A stretch of DNA of 64,000 nt from Hyaloperonospora brassicae (Eukaryota; Oomycota; Peronosporomycetes; Peronosporales; Peronosporaceae). The notes under the pieces are model-generated. The model was not told the origin of the DNA and ran no database searches. It saw only the letters and a list, made by a program, of their open reading frames with translations. The stretch lies in assembly GCA_947650285.1 (NCBI GenBank), contig CANTFL010001315.1, forward strand, positions 605,219 through 669,218. Reading direction: 5' to 3'. Position numbers and translations under genes: made by a program. Shown here piece after piece: positions 12,484 to 26,400 of this stretch (its first letter is position 1; every line of letters begins with the position of its first letter).

Positions 12484-13423
12484 GCGCCAGTCTTTGCCGC
12501 GCAAATGTCGACAATAGCAAAAAAGTCGCGCGTGGCGTTCCTCGTCTGCCTCTTCCAAGTCAGTGTGGTCGACCACCTGCAGATGGCACTGCCGTCTTTA
12601 TCGCTTGACGTGTGTCTAGCGAGCTACGACAAACGGTGCGGCGGGTCGAGCCATTGCCCGATGCCAGTGCTCGCAATGCTGCAATTGACTCATCGCGTCG
12701 CCTCGATGCCGTACAAATGGACACCACGTCGAGACTTTCGCCATTCACAGCGTCGGCGCTCACGTCGGCGTTTGATTGTAACGCGCTGCATATTGACGCA
12801 GCGCAAACGAGCCGGCGGGTTCTTGCGGCAGACGTCCTCGCGTGGCTAGCAGAAAGGCCCGTCACATTTCGTCATGATGCGCATCAGCGGGTTCCTGTTG
12901 ACTACGTGACTACGAAGAGGCTCAGTGCTGTTGTCGATAGACGTAACGCCCGCGTCAACGTGAGCTCGTGTCGTACGTGGTAGGGATCTACGAAGAAGAA
13001 GCAGGCGGCACGGCACGCGTGGCCTTGACGCGACATGTGCTTTCTACGCACAGACATAAACACACACACACACGCACACGTGCGCTGCAGAGCTTATCTC
13101 CGTGGCGCCAAAGCCGTGTTGTTGTCTCAGCTGACCAAGCAAGTACCGCCACTTGTGCGGAGAGCAGATATACCGAGACTTCCAGCTCGCTGGGTCTCTT
13201 TGGAAAGGCCCGGCAATCAGGGTACAGTCGTCTGGCTTTCCAGGCTCGAGTGAGGGCCCTGCAGACTCAGCAGGTCCGGTTTCCTGAGCGCCCTGCTGAT
13301 AATGACGATACGGAGGACACTGCGCTGTGTGCTACAGCTTGTCAGGAGGGAAAGGCCTGGGCTCTGTCTCTGCGTTCTCCAGCGCCGGGCCAGTCGAGCA
13401 AACTCAAGGGCAACAAAGCGTAG
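12484..13423 (+). CDS. possible uncharacterised spliced gene
   Basis: Two open stretches look coding by composition. One is 12612-12983 (..NAAIDSSRRLDAVQMDTTSRLSP.., ..VDYVTTKRLSAVVDRRNARVN) and ends at a gtgagc donor. The other is 12968-13423, ending KLKGNKA with an acidic stretch (ADNDDTEDTALC). An upstream start at 12484 (MAPVFAAQMST) is possible. I recognise no domain and could not fix the introns. It may be a real lineage-specific gene or an overprediction. Confidence 0.3.
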
Positions 13424-15271
13424 AGGATCGAGTCCCCCCGAGCATGGACTTGACGAGAAACAAGGGACGAGCCGCAATGTGGCGGTGATCACCCGCCGAG
13501 CTGAGAGAGGCAGAGAGAGGGCGGGGCCCCTTTGAACGCACTCGAAAAACATTGACGTGCACCAAGAATCTTGGTGGACGGACGAGTAGACCAGCACGTC
13601 CCTTTTTGCACGTTTGTTTGTCTGCAACCAGTAGCAGCAGGGGCAAAACCCACGAGTTGACAGAATGAGACAGACATACCCCGTAGGTCCGTTACATCGG
13701 GCTTGACATGCATGCACGCAACGTGCGGCAAGGAAGACAACTACCGTCGTGGTGAAACTTGGTCTGCTGGCCGCTTGGCTGCGACAACGTCTCGAAGGGA
13801 CAAGTACGTGTCTTCTACACGCTTGTCTGTCTGCACCACGTGCTAACCAACAAACCTACAAACGTACAGGCAAATAGACAAATATACAGGCAAACAAACA
13901 TACATACAGGCACACATACAGGCCAACAAACATACATACAGGCAAACGTTCATTGATACATACATGCAAAGCAGCTTCTGCGTGCCGACCCGCCCCCCCT
14001 TTCTATCCTTTTGAGGTACGAGACGCACAGCAAAGAGGTGACGCGTTCAGCCTTGACTTTCTATGTGCGTCGCGATCCAACTAGGAACCCGAGACCTCCC
14101 TGGCTGCGTTTACTGTCGTTCTGGGGTCGGGATCGAACGCTACCTGGTCTCTGGCCAGGCTCTTGCTGACGTATGTACACCCTTCGGCTAGAGCCTGGCC
14201 AGAGCAGGCTGGCCCCGACAAGACACTACTACCGTCACCTACCATCGCGAGGCAGTTAGCTGCCGCGATTGATACCTACTACCGCGTCGTACAGAAACTG
14301 CGTCGGTCAGCCCGACAAGTGACGTCAACTGCACCTGCGTGCGTGGCCACGCAACAAGCGAGTGAAGTGACGGCATTACCTCTGGCCGTATGCCTGAAGC
14401 ACTATAGTGTCGATATTTAGGTCGTTCTCGACACTCGCTGTAAACCAAAGGATACTTTTTTTCCATAGGAACCACCAGCAGCAGCAGCACAGTGAGCGCA
14501 AGGAGGCCACACGTCAATGTATCTATTGTACAATAAGTCCCTACGATCGAACTACCCAAAGTCTCTCTCTCTCTCTCTCTCACACTCTTTCTCTACTTCT
14601 TCTTCTCGGCAGTTCACTTGCACGCGCGCGTACGCTTCCGCTCGTGCTTTAGTTTGTTGTTCCTTTTCCTTCCGCAGTAACGAAACCTCGCGGGGTGTAG
14701 TGTCCCCAGCCAGCTCAGTCGCATCGGTACCCCCTTTGTGTCCCCCTCCTGTCTGTCCGACCTTATAGCTAGCAGCTCAGCCAGCCAGTCAGTCCGCCAG
14801 CACACGGTGAGTAAAACGAGCCCTTTGTACTTATCAACTTGCTTATCAACCAACTCCTCCGCACCCCACCCCACCCCACCCCACTACCGACCAACCGACC
14901 GACTACTACACGCGCTTGCTTGCTTCCACTGGCAGCAACGACGCAGTCGGCGCTCTCTATTGTTAAACACACACGCAAATTTCCGCCCGCTTGGTTCGCG
15001 TCCCCGTGCGCGTGGACTGGCCACGCTCCGCAGGCGACTCTTCTTATAGTAGTAGTAGTTCCACGTATTGTACTGCTCAGCAGCAGCCCTCTCCCCTCCT
15101 CGTGCCCTGCTACTGCAGTCCTTCTCTTCGTTCTGCAGCTGCAACTCCATAATGGGTCCCTAGAGTCGTCTTCCCGGGGCACGCGCTCGCTGCTGAGACG
15201 TCCCTATCTAGCTAGGCGTGCCCACGGCCGCTACCGCCGTGGACACGCACCGAGCACTGCTGACCGCCGGC
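13424..15271. other. low-complexity intergenic stretch
   Basis: No gene is supported. It holds a tetranucleotide-type repeat of AAAC/TACA/GGCA units (about 13862-13952), a CT tract (14562-14582), and CCACC-type runs near 14865-14885. ORFs at 13217-13740 and 14163-15396 on either strand show no domain and overlap each other heavily. Confidence 0.5.
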
Positions 15272-16106
15272 TTACGTGGTCAGGAACTCTGGCAGTTGAA
15301 ACGACTCGGCACAGTCGTTCTCGGGGTCTTTGCTCCGCGTTTTCACTTGAATGTAGTCGGCCATCACGGCCTCGTAGCTATCGAGTCGCCGCGTGAGCTC
15401 ACAGAAACAGCAGTCGCACTCTGGTGCGTGCGTCTCGGCGTCTTCCACCGACGCCATCTCTCGCGAGCTGTCAAACACGCACTCCATGAGCCGCGCGCGC
15501 CAGTCCTGGTAGATCTTGAGCCGCAACTGATGCGCTTCGACGCGCGACTCGGGGCTCATGCTCAGCGCCTTTTCGTTCACTTGCACGGAAAAGTCGTCCA
15601 TGACGTTCAAGTACTGCTCGTGCAGCGTCTGGAGACTCGACAGCAGCTGGTCCTCCTCGGGCGACAGCGTCTCTTTCATCCCCACGAGGAAGTCGCGCAC
15701 GTTCTTGGCAATTTCCATCCCGATAAACGCCGCGGCTTTGTCGTCTTGTACTTGTGGTAGTAGTAGGCGGTCGCTCTTGTGGCGGTTAACCGTCCGTTGC
15801 TTGCACTGTCGAGACCAGCAGCTCAAGAGGAGCGCAAGTGCGGCTGCGTGTCGATCGATGCAATTGCGCGCACGGTCACTGCTGCGTAGCACCTCAATTG
15901 CAGTCGCAGTCGCACTAGTGATAGCAACGGGGTCGACCACTGCGGACGCCCTGCGCGGGGGAAGGCGGGGCAACCAAAGGACTCTGTTGGCGGGTGTGGG
16001 TCGTGGCCAGCAAGATGGCAAATGGTACGTACGACGGGCCCGGCTGCTCGAGGCGGACGGTGGAGAAGTGGACCACGTCAACTGCCCCTGCAGGTCCCTT
16101 GGGCAT
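15272..16106 (-). CDS. uncharacterised helical protein, two exons, 191 aa
   Basis: Exon 1 is 16106-16033 (MPKGPAGAVDVVHFSTVRLEQPGP) and exon 2 is 15773-15272; together 576 nt (192 codons). The donor is gtacgt and the acceptor ..acaagag. Exon 2 encodes a charged, mostly helical protein (NVRDFLVGMKETLSPEEDQLL.., RVEAHQLRLKIYQDWRARLME) with a cysteine cluster (PECDCCFCEL) in the second half and an acidic C-terminus. Base composition and codon use match the neighbouring real genes. I do not recognise the family. Confidence 0.6.
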
Positions 16107-18452
<2,346 letters not shown>

Positions 18453-20142
18453 AGTGATCTGTAGATTGGAAGGGCTCCCTTTGCATTGACTCGGCGTTTG
18501 TAGGATCGATCGGCGAACAGGTAGAGAGTACCTCTTGCGGGCTCGTGACTCGGTACGCCTCTATGTAGGTAGCTCCATTTCGCGTCTTAGTGAGCAAGTG
18601 CTCGGAGGTGAGTGGGTGGGTGGGTGGGTGGGGGTTCCTTGTGAGCCGGACCTTCGGTTGGCGTATCCTGAGTAAATGGGTGCATCATCTTTTGCACCCT
18701 GAGTCAGAGTGGGGGTTCCAACTAATATTCTCACGCAGAGGAAGCGAAGGCAGCGGTCTTGAGCAAGCCAGTGTGGCTGCGTCTGGATTGTCGAGCGTGG
18801 GTGGCGACGAGATATGACAACAAGGAGGAAACACCCGGCGTCTTCGTGCGCTCGCTCGGTCCTCTCACGTGTAATATCGAAGATTAGGTCGGCAAACACG
18901 CCTGTTTTAGGCTGTCGGACAGACGCTGGCGTCATGCGTCGACGGCAACGGCCATTCTCGTCAATCTTCTGCTGTCTCTTCAGTGTACCCTGGCAGCACT
19001 CCCGAGATGCGTTCGCCACCTGCGGACCGATGGCTCTGAAACCGTACCGAACGTGAAACTTGTCGCGCCTAACGGGGGGTGGTGGTGGTGTGCGTGGGGT
19101 GACGGCGCAGTAGTTGTAGTAGTGGGTGGAACCGGTGCTGCTGGTCGATGGGATACATATAGGTACAGACAGGTTAACGAGAGATCCCGCGCCGCCCTTG
19201 ACGTTGAAGTGCAGCAATGCCGAGGAAGATTGACAGCAGTGCCCACAGAATGGCGTACGAGGAGTGTTGATGGTCCATTGAGCATGACAGAAGGAACAGT
19301 TGTTGCAAGAGTGAACGCGAACGACGAGACAAACAGACAAACAGACAGACGACAGACCAACACACAGCAGACAGACAGACAGACAACAACAGACAGACAG
19401 ATAGACTCAGAGCGAGAGAGAGAGAGACGAGAGCTATTGTCTACGCCACTTGTGCCCACTGGGCCTGTCACGCATGTCCCATCCCCCTCGTAACGGGCGC
19501 CTTGCAGTCTGTCGACACCCGCCGTCCAGCGCAGAGGTCGGTCCATCCATTTCAGTACCTAGACGCATGAAACCATCCGAGCACTGGACCCACGCGGGCG
19601 TTAAACTTGACCAGATCATAGCGAGCAGTAGCAGTAGCAGTAGCAGTAGCAGTACCAGCAGTACGCGAATGTGTATGGATAACTGACGCTTATCATACTA
19701 CTTGCAACGCCGACTCGTGACAGGCACGAGCTCAGCTGCGCTACGGCGGACGAGGAGCGCAATGAGTTCAGTCGAGCGACCGTCCAGAGCCAATCATACT
19801 GTACCTATCGTGGTTGTTGACGTTGTCGTTCTTGACGTTGTTGACGTTGGCGGTCTCAACTGCCACATGCACACACACACACACTGACGGACAGACACAG
19901 ACAGCGAGATAGAGCTGCGGCCGTGATCAGGAGTTTCCAGGCCAAACAAAGCAGCCGGGAGCCACACTCGGCGGCCGGTACGTGCAGCTGGCAAATCGTG
20001 TGGCAAGCGCTCAGTCGCCTTGCAATCCGGCTTCACTGTGCGCCTCAGGGACTTTCTCCGTTGTGCAGGTGCAGCAGCTCAATACTTTTGAACTTCCCAG
20101 CGACCAACGAGCCGTCGACTATCTGCAGTCACCAGCAGTTGT
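18453..20142. other. intergenic, repeats, no firm gene
   Basis: Holds GGGT repeats near 18610, CAGA-type repeats at 19330-19410, and AGCAGT repeats at 19625-19656. Minus-strand fragments such as 19174-19389 (AILWALLSIFLGIAAL, one hydrophobic helix) and 19434-19619 could be exons of a small membrane protein, but I could not join them. Confidence 0.4.
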
Positions 20143-21975
20143 ATGGACTCGACCAGCGCCACGCGACGGCCGCCGCGTCCGTTGCCTGCACTGACTCCCG
20201 CGTCGTTCCGATCGAGCTCCTCGCCGGCTGCTGCCCCACGTAAACTCGAGCAGCTACAGAGACGGGAGCCTCGACACCACCACAGCAATGGCGCGAGTCG
20301 ATCGCGTGCGCTGCCGCTCCGCACGACGTCGACGTGTTCGATCGCACACGTCTTCTTCAATCGACGACCGCTGGACTTGATCCGGCGCACGACGAGCTCA
20401 GTGCTCACGCAGTTGGATGAAAGTGCCCACCACTCTGCACGGACCGCAGCTGTGAGTGCACTGTCAGCTGTCTCGGACGACGATCGACCGTTGCGACCTC
20501 TCTGTCGTCTGCACAGTAGTGAGCAGACGGATCGAAGGCGACGAGAGCCGCTGCAGCACACGGACAACAAGAGGAACACGGACGAGCGGAGGCTTTTTTT
20601 GCAGCAAAGGCTGCAGCTGACAGGAGTGGAAAACGATGCACCGGTCGAGCAGGAGATGCTTTCGCCTTGTGCCAAAGTCGCTGCGGAGCAGAGGAAGCTG
20701 TCTGCAATGTGTCCACCGACGGGGAAGGAGTTGCTGCGCGATACGGAGAAAGCAGTCGAGCTCACGCTGCACGAACGTGTGGAGATTCAGCAGTACGACG
20801 AGGTCTACTTTGTAGCGACGCGTGCAGTCAAGCGAGCCCGTTGTCACGGTCGGATTCAGAACCTCATGCCAGTCCATGGAGACGATCGCGCAGTGGTAGC
20901 AGAGGACGAGCCGAGCGAGGACCTGTCGCCGCTATGCCACGACGGCTACGATGACCAGGACGGCGAGTATCTGGTCGTGATAGGCGACCACTTGGCGTTC
21001 CGGTACGAGGTGCAGAGTGCGTTGGGCCACGGAGCCTTTGGCCAAGTTGTCCGTTGTGTCGACCGCCGCACGTGCAAACAAGTGGCAGTGAAGATCATCC
21101 GCAATCGGCCAGCGCATCGTGACCAGGCGCTCATGGAGGTGCAGGTCTTGGCCCAGCTCGAGATTGCCGCAGCTGCAGCTTGTGACGAAGAGCAGCACGT
21201 GGTCCGTATGAAGGACCATTTCCACTTTCGCGGCCACGTGTGCCTTGTCTTTGGCGTGCTGGGCATGGACTTGTACCGTTATTTGTCCTTGCGGTCCTTC
21301 CGCGGGCTCTCCATGAATAGCGTGCGCACTGTCGGTGAACAACTGGCACATGCACTGACGTTTCTGAGGCAGCAAAAGGTCGTGCACTGCGATCTCAAGC
21401 CCGAGAACATCTTGTTGGATGCATCGGTCAAGGCCAACGACGCGCTCAGTGTGGATACTGTGGACCATGTGACGCTCATTGATTTCGGCAGCAGTTGTCT
21501 CGCCGGCGCTCCTATGGCCACGTACATCCAGAGCCGCTTCTATCGCAGCCCCGAAGTGCTGCTTGGTCACGCTTGCTCGGATGCGATTGACATGTGGAGT
21601 CTCGCGTGCATTCTGGTTGAACTGCTGACGGGGCATCCGATCTTTGCTGGCGAGAACGACCGCGAGCAATTCGCCTGCATCGTAGAGGTCCTGGATGTCC
21701 CTCCGGTCGATATGGTCCTCCAGGCAGAGCGACGTCTCACGTTCTTTGAGCAAGTCTCCACCCCTGTTGTCGATGTCGAAGCTGCAGAGTACGTGCTGAA
21801 GCCATTTGCAAACTCACGCGGACGTCGACGCCTGCCTGGTTCACGGAGCTTGGCTAGCGTAGTGATGACCGATGACTCGGACTTCTTGGGTTTCCTGGCG
21901 AGGTGCTTCGTCTGGGACCCCCGCGAGCGTCTTACTGCCGAGCAAGCGCTGGAGGAACCATGGATGCAACGATGA
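20143..21975 (+). CDS. DYRK-family dual-specificity protein kinase, single exon, 610 aa
   Basis: The catalytic domain starts near residue 288. The glycine loop is GHGAFG (295-300), the ATP-anchoring Lys is K317 (VAVKII), the catalytic loop is HCDLKPEN with D417, and the metal-binding motif is DFG at 447-449. The activation loop reads ATYIQSRFYRSPEVLLG. Tyr461 is the equivalent of the second Tyr of the DYRK YxY motif, which these kinases autophosphorylate while folding; the first Tyr is replaced. HCD instead of HRD and SRFYRSPE are typical of DYRK/CMGC kinases. About 285 residues precede the domain. They are basic and Ser-rich at first and acidic just before it (residues 247-275), where class II DYRKs carry their DH box. 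Substrate unknown. Confidence 0.88.
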   Translation: MDSTSATRRPPRPLPALTPASFRSSSSPAAAPRKLEQLQRREPRHHHSNGASRSRALPLRTTSTCSIAHVFFNRRPLDLIRRTTSSVLTQLDESAHHSARTAAVSALSAVSDDDRPLRPLCRLHSSEQTDRRRREPLQHTDNKRNTDERRLFLQQRLQLTGVENDAPVEQEMLSPCAKVAAEQRKLSAMCPPTGKELLRDTEKAVELTLHERVEIQQYDEVYFVATRAVKRARCHGRIQNLMPVHGDDRAVVAEDEPSEDLSPLCHDGYDDQDGEYLVVIGDHLAFRYEVQSALGHGAFGQVVRCVDRRTCKQVAVKIIRNRPAHRDQALMEVQVLAQLEIAAAAACDEEQHVVRMKDHFHFRGHVCLVFGVLGMDLYRYLSLRSFRGLSMNSVRTVGEQLAHALTFLRQQKVVHCDLKPENILLDASVKANDALSVDTVDHVTLIDFGSSCLAGAPMATYIQSRFYRSPEVLLGHACSDAIDMWSLACILVELLTGHPIFAGENDREQFACIVEVLDVPPVDMVLQAERRLTFFEQVSTPVVDVEAAEYVLKPFANSRGRRRLPGSRSLASVVMTDDSDFLGFLARCFVWDPRERLTAEQALEEPWMQR

Positions 21976-22081
21976 GCGGGCTTGCACGATCGAGACGACA
22001 TACCTACGCGACAAGTTATGTTGACCAAAGTGTTCGCCACGACGCAAGTTTCCACCACGTGAGCATGTTATTGGAAGCATA

Positions 22082-23525
22082 TTACGCGACGGGTACTTCC
22101 AGTCGACCTGCTGTCGTCGTTGCTTCCAAAGACGCGGGCGATGGTCGTAGATTGGCTGCAACAGCAGAGTCCGTGTACTCGGCAGCGCTCCACGTGTGCA
22201 CACTCTTGTCCCATGAACCCGTGGCAAGCATCGGGTCGAGCTTCATGGCATCAGAGACAGGCGACACGGGCGTCGACTCGAACCAAGCCAGCGCACGAAC
22301 GTAGTCTCGATGCGGCGCACGTCCCTCCTCACCAACACACAGTTCTCTGCTTGCAGTTCGGTCGGGCGAGAAGCCGTCCGACGTCACGAAAGCCTTGCCG
22401 TCGTCGCCCCCGGTCGCCAACAGGTCCTCATGGTACGGCGAGTACTTTACAACATGCACGGCTGCTTTGTGCGTCTCTCGTCGAGCCAGCGGCGTGTGCG
22501 GCGAGCGTACGTCAAAAGTACACACGCTACCGTCTTCCAGACCAACCGAGAAGACTGTGGACTGCGTCGGATGCCAGTCCACCGACAGCGCAGGATGAAG
22601 CGTCGATACCGCCAACGCTGCGCTGTAAGGACGACGTGCGTCCCACACCTGCACCGTCATGTCCTGCGATGCCGAACATAGTAGAGACGCATACGTCGGG
22701 TGCGTAGCCACGTCCCAAATCAAGTCCGTGTGGCCTTCAGCACACACACAAAAGAATGCACCCACAGTCATCAGTATCCAATCGCCTTGCCCCCGCCACG
22801 ACCTCATGCCTATCCATCCATCCATCCATCGATGCATCCGTCGCACCTTCGAGCGTCGAGATTGTCTCGTCCGTCGCTCCAATATCCCACAGCTTCAGTC
22901 TGTACCCACATAGACCCAAACAGCACAGTACGACCACCAACAGGTACACGCAATCAACACGCAATCAACACCACCAACCTCACTGTTCCTTCCCACGTTC
23001 TCTCCATGTACCGTACGTCAGGTCCCAACTGCACGTCGCCAGCAGCGTCTCTGTCACACAAGAGACGCTCACGCCTGTCACCACATCGTCATGGCTGCGT
23101 CCGGTCGACAACGAGGTCACAGCTGCTGCTCCGTCGTCCCCCGTCCAGTCACTCGTCGCGCCAATCACTGGCTCGAACGTCCACGACGTCCCATCGGCTT
23201 GGGCCACTTTCGCCAGCCGCACGTCGCCGTCGTCACAGCCCAGCACCAGTGTGTCTTGATGTGCACCACACCAGTCCATTGCCCCCACGCCCGTGGCCAG
23301 CTGCAGCTCGCACACCGGATCGTACGGACGCGACGCCTTGTACAGCGTCACCTGACCGTTCCAGACGTTTCCCTCGAGCTGCGACTGCGCGACCGCTAGC
23401 AGCGACACCGCGTTCGATGGCGCGTGCGCTCCTTCGGCATCTCCCGCTGCCAATAGCGCGTAAGGCCGTGCGCGGGCAGCGACAGCGTCCACTTGCGCCG
23501 CCGACGAGACCGCAGGATGCGCCAT
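22082..23525 (-). CDS. methylosome WD40 protein, MEP50/WDR77-like, three exons, 404 aa
   Basis: Exons 23525-23017, 22899-22847 and 22734-22082 sum to 1215 nt (405 codons). MEP50 is the WD40 partner of the arginine methyltransferase PRMT5. The order of elements matches: an N-terminal VWNGQVTLYKASRP blade, SHDDVVTGVSV, a split LKLWDI blade, GHTDLIWDVATHP, MTVQVWDARRP, LSVDWHPTQSTVFSVGLEDGSVCTFDVR, HKAAVHVVKYSPYHEDLLATGGDD, HRDYVRALAW and LATGSWDKSVHTW. The start at 23525 (MAHPAVSS) was preferred over in-frame ATGs upstream. It is convergent with the DYRK gene; only about 100 bp separate the stop codons. Confidence 0.85.
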
Positions 23526-24088
23526 GCGGGAGCTACGAGGCGAGACGACTGGTGATCGAGCGGCGCGCGATCTCATTGGCTGAAAACATGCACGGCCACC
23601 ACGCACCTTTGCTGTCGCACGTTGAAGTCGGCTATGCACTTACGCGAAACGAATTGACGCGGCGAAAAAGCGCTTTTTAGGCGCTGGGGTGTTTTTGCGT
23701 CGGTTAAAAAACCTCCGTCGTTGCCCGTTAGGTTCGGGTCGTTGGGTTGCCGCCCTGTTTTTGTTCGTCTCCCTTCGCGGGGACGTGTCGACCGTGTCGC
23801 ACACGGACAACCGATCCCACGCCCTTTCAGTATTAAGTTAGCGAGTCCCTGTTGCAGTTGCAGTCCCTGTTGTTGTTCCTGCTGCTGTTGATGTTTGAGC
23901 TGGTTGATGGACCTGTGCGGCCGTTGAAGACCCCCCATGGTGGACGATGGGGTTTCGCGGATATCCCCGTCCCACGTGCACCTGCCGCTCGCTCGGTAGC
24001 AACCACAGCACTTACGAATTCGCGCCCTCCTCGCCACTTCAACTGCTTTTCCCTTCGTTTTCGCTGACCGTTTGCCCCTTTACCAAGA
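23526..24088. promoter_or_regulatory. divergent intergenic region between MEP50-like and LEA-like genes
   Basis: About 560 bp separate two divergent starts, so promoters for both genes should lie here. It includes CTG/TTG-rich sequence (about 23845-23900). I see no motif I can name with confidence. Confidence 0.4.
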
Positions 24089-24949
24089 ATGCGAATGCCG
24101 ACCAGTATGCCCAAGAGCTCGACCGACCGCGGCATGAAAGAAGCCGCGTCCGAGACGGTGGACGAGATGCTGACGGAGGCCGAACAGATGCGGCAGCGCA
24201 AGGACTTGGGCGATCACGGCCGTCGGACGCTGGACCAGATCCAAGAAGATGCCCGGAACCTCGGCGAGTATGCCCGGGGCAAGATGGAGCACATGAATGA
24301 AGTGATGCGCGAGGCGGCCACGTCGGCGCGGGAGTCGGCGGGACTGCCCGACGCGGCGCCTGTGCCCACGGACGCCATGAGCGACAAGGTCATGGACTCG
24401 CTCAAGACGGCGAGCGAGAAGCTGAGTGCCGAGATAAGCGACTTGGGGGAGCGCGTGGAGAGCGTCAGGGCCCGCGTCGCCGAGCAGGTCCATGCTGCTG
24501 GAGGCAAAGCAAAGGAGACGGTCAATGCTGCGGGCGACAAGGCCAAGGACACGATGCACGCGGCGAGCGACAAGGCCAAGGACACGTGGATTCAGAGCTC
24601 GGAAGCGGCCAAGAACGTGGGCGAGCGCGAGTATTGTTTGCCGCTGCCGACGGACCGCATTTGTGCGCGGCACGTGGCGATGGTGGGGCTGCCGTTGCTG
24701 GCGGTGTTTCTGCTCATGATGATGCGTCGTCGCTACCCCAAGAAGTGGCAGGCGAGCGTGGACAAGATGCGGACGCCGGGCAAGTCGCTGGCGCAGGAGA
24801 TGCCATCGAGCGACCACCTCAAGTCGAAGCTGGAAGGGGCCGCGAACACGCTCGAAGGCAAGATTGAGTATGGCAAGCAGCGCGGGGGCGCTATGGTCGA
24901 CCAGGTGCGCAGCCAGTTTGCCCAGGTCGAGAACAAGAAGGAGCAATAA
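24089..24949 (+). CDS. LEA/apolipoprotein-like amphipathic protein with one membrane segment, 286 aa
   Basis: Single exon. The N-terminal 190 residues are charged and helical with 11-mer-like repeats rich in Ala, Lys, Glu and Asp (HAAGGKAKETVNAAGDKAKD, HAASDKAKD), the pattern of late-embryogenesis-abundant and apolipoprotein-like helices. One hydrophobic segment follows (about residues 200-216, VAMVGLPLLAVFLLMMM) and then RRRYPKKW, so the C-terminus should be cytosolic or matrix-facing by the positive-inside rule. The tail (..LKSKLEGAANTLEGKIEYGKQ) returns to the amphipathic pattern. A membrane tether or stress protein is possible; there is no enzyme motif. An alternative ATG lies at 24095 (MPTSMPKS). 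Confidence 0.75.
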   Translation: MRMPTSMPKSSTDRGMKEAASETVDEMLTEAEQMRQRKDLGDHGRRTLDQIQEDARNLGEYARGKMEHMNEVMREAATSARESAGLPDAAPVPTDAMSDKVMDSLKTASEKLSAEISDLGERVESVRARVAEQVHAAGGKAKETVNAAGDKAKDTMHAASDKAKDTWIQSSEAAKNVGEREYCLPLPTDRICARHVAMVGLPLLAVFLLMMMRRRYPKKWQASVDKMRTPGKSLAQEMPSSDHLKSKLEGAANTLEGKIEYGKQRGGAMVDQVRSQFAQVENKKEQ

Positions 24950-25147
24950 GGAGGACGAGCGCGGCGGACGAGTCGTGGCGTTCGCATTGGCGTTGCAGCT
25001 GCGACTCGGGGTCTCGTCGAGAAGTGCTTGCATACATTTTTTTATCCGCTAACAAGTTGACATTACACTCTGCGCGTTAGTCGACTGCAATGTGGGGAAC
25101 GAGACACGAGCACAGACAGGTGGGTGGGTAGGCGGGCACGTATTCAT

Positions 25148-26252
25148 TCATGTAACCTTCTGCCGCTTGACAGTTTCAGCAGTAGCGGCAGTCCCCGCCG
25201 ACTCGCTCTTGTCGTGCGTGACGCCATTTGCCGCCATCGGTCCTTCAAGCTTCCCCGCGCCCTCGTGCCCTGCCGCTCGTGCTGCAGCAGCCGCAGCTGC
25301 CACCGTGTTGTTCTCTAGCTTTTCAGCGATCTCCGGGGCGTGTTTCTTCATGAGTTGGATCAATATCGAGTCTACACGCGCCGAGTTTTCGCGCTGTTTT
25401 TCCATCTTCTCGTACTTTTGCTTGAGCTTCAGCTGCAGCTCTGCGCACATACAGATAGCAGCGACAATAGCATCAGTGTGTGTTGCGTGTGTAAGCGCGT
25501 GACCTCGACAACAGGTCACATGTGCCATCGAAAACAGGTCACATGTGCCATCTCAACTACGAACAACTCCACTCAAACCACAACTACTCCAGTAAGCCGT
25601 CCACACCGAGAGAAAAAACGTACGCTCGGACGGAATCACTGGCTCCTTCTTGTCCGGCGAGCTAAAGTCCCACGCGTACCCCTCGGTCGGGCTAAACCGT
25701 ACCCCAGCGGCCAAGCCGTGGAACGCCTTGTTGATGCGGTAGCTGCACTTTTTCTAGCACACACCCAGTGGCACACACAAAGACACAGAGCTCGGTGACC
25801 CCTCTCGTGGCATATCGAGCAACATTGCCGCACGCGCAACATTGCCGCACGCGCAACATTGCCGCACGCGCAACATAACCACCTACGAGGCGAGACGTCA
25901 GCATGGCATGGATGTTCGGGGCCTGGTACACGGTCCCGTCCAGCACGTAGTAGACCGCGAGCGGCTCGACTTGCGTCCGACTGCTCCGTCGCTGCTTGCG
26001 GAGGACATAGAGCTGCTGGGGCAACTGCTTGGCTGCGTTCGGCAAGAGCTCGTACTCGACGCCGCGCAGGTTCTTGAGCTGGTCGAGCCCCAGGCGCTGC
26101 ATCTTGAGGCGCTCGTTGTTGCACGAGCGGTCGTAGAACGGCGACAGCGCAAAGTAGTGCAGCACCGTCTGCGCGTTGAGTGGGAACGACTGGAGCCACA
26201 CTGTGTCGCGGAACGACGCGTTGTAGTCGTCGGCATGCGCGGCGACCTCCAT
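25148..26252 (-). CDS. MED6: Mediator complex subunit 6, three exons, 262 aa
   Basis: Exons 26252-25887, 25753-25624 and 25440-25148 sum to 789 nt (263 codons). MED6 sits in the Mediator head module and helps contact RNA polymerase II. Diagnostic stretches are FRDTVWLQSFPLN, VLHYFALSPFYDRSCNNE, MQRLGLDQLKNLRGVEYELL, VEPLAVYYVLDGTVYQAPN, and SYRINKAFHGL..FSPTEGYAWDF after the first intron. The last exon adds a charged helical and Ala-rich tail (QLKLKQKYEKMEKQRENS) typical of the variable MED6 C-terminus. The gene is divergent from the p31comet-like gene. Confidence 0.92.
25826..25876. repeat. 17-18 bp tandem repeat inside MED6 intron 1
   Basis: Three and a part copies of AACATTGCCGCACGCGC lie within the first intron. 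They are not coding. Confidence 0.85.
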
Positions 26253-26316
26253 TGGGGAATACTCGCGGCGGCAAACGTCACGAAAGACGCGTCGGCGGCG
26301 GGTCCGAATGGGTTAC

Positions 26317-26400
26317 GTTTGTTTGTTTGTTTGTTTGCTGGTTTGTTTGTTTGTTTGTTTGTTTGCTTGTCGGTTTGTTTGTTTGTTTGTTTGTTTGTTA
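26317..26400. repeat. (GTTT)n microsatellite in a divergent promoter
   Basis: About 84 bp of GTTT units with a few GCTT/GGTTT interruptions lie in the 371-bp gap between the MED6 and p31comet-like starts. Confidence 0.9.

Noticed and set aside
14040..14170. Possible tRNA on the minus strand (GTTCGATC motif)
   Set aside because: The bases beside the motif do not form a T-stem, and no acceptor or anticodon stem could be drawn.
20464..21753. Large minus-strand ORFs across the kinase gene
   Set aside because: They are shadows of the DYRK frame, which carries all kinase motifs in order.
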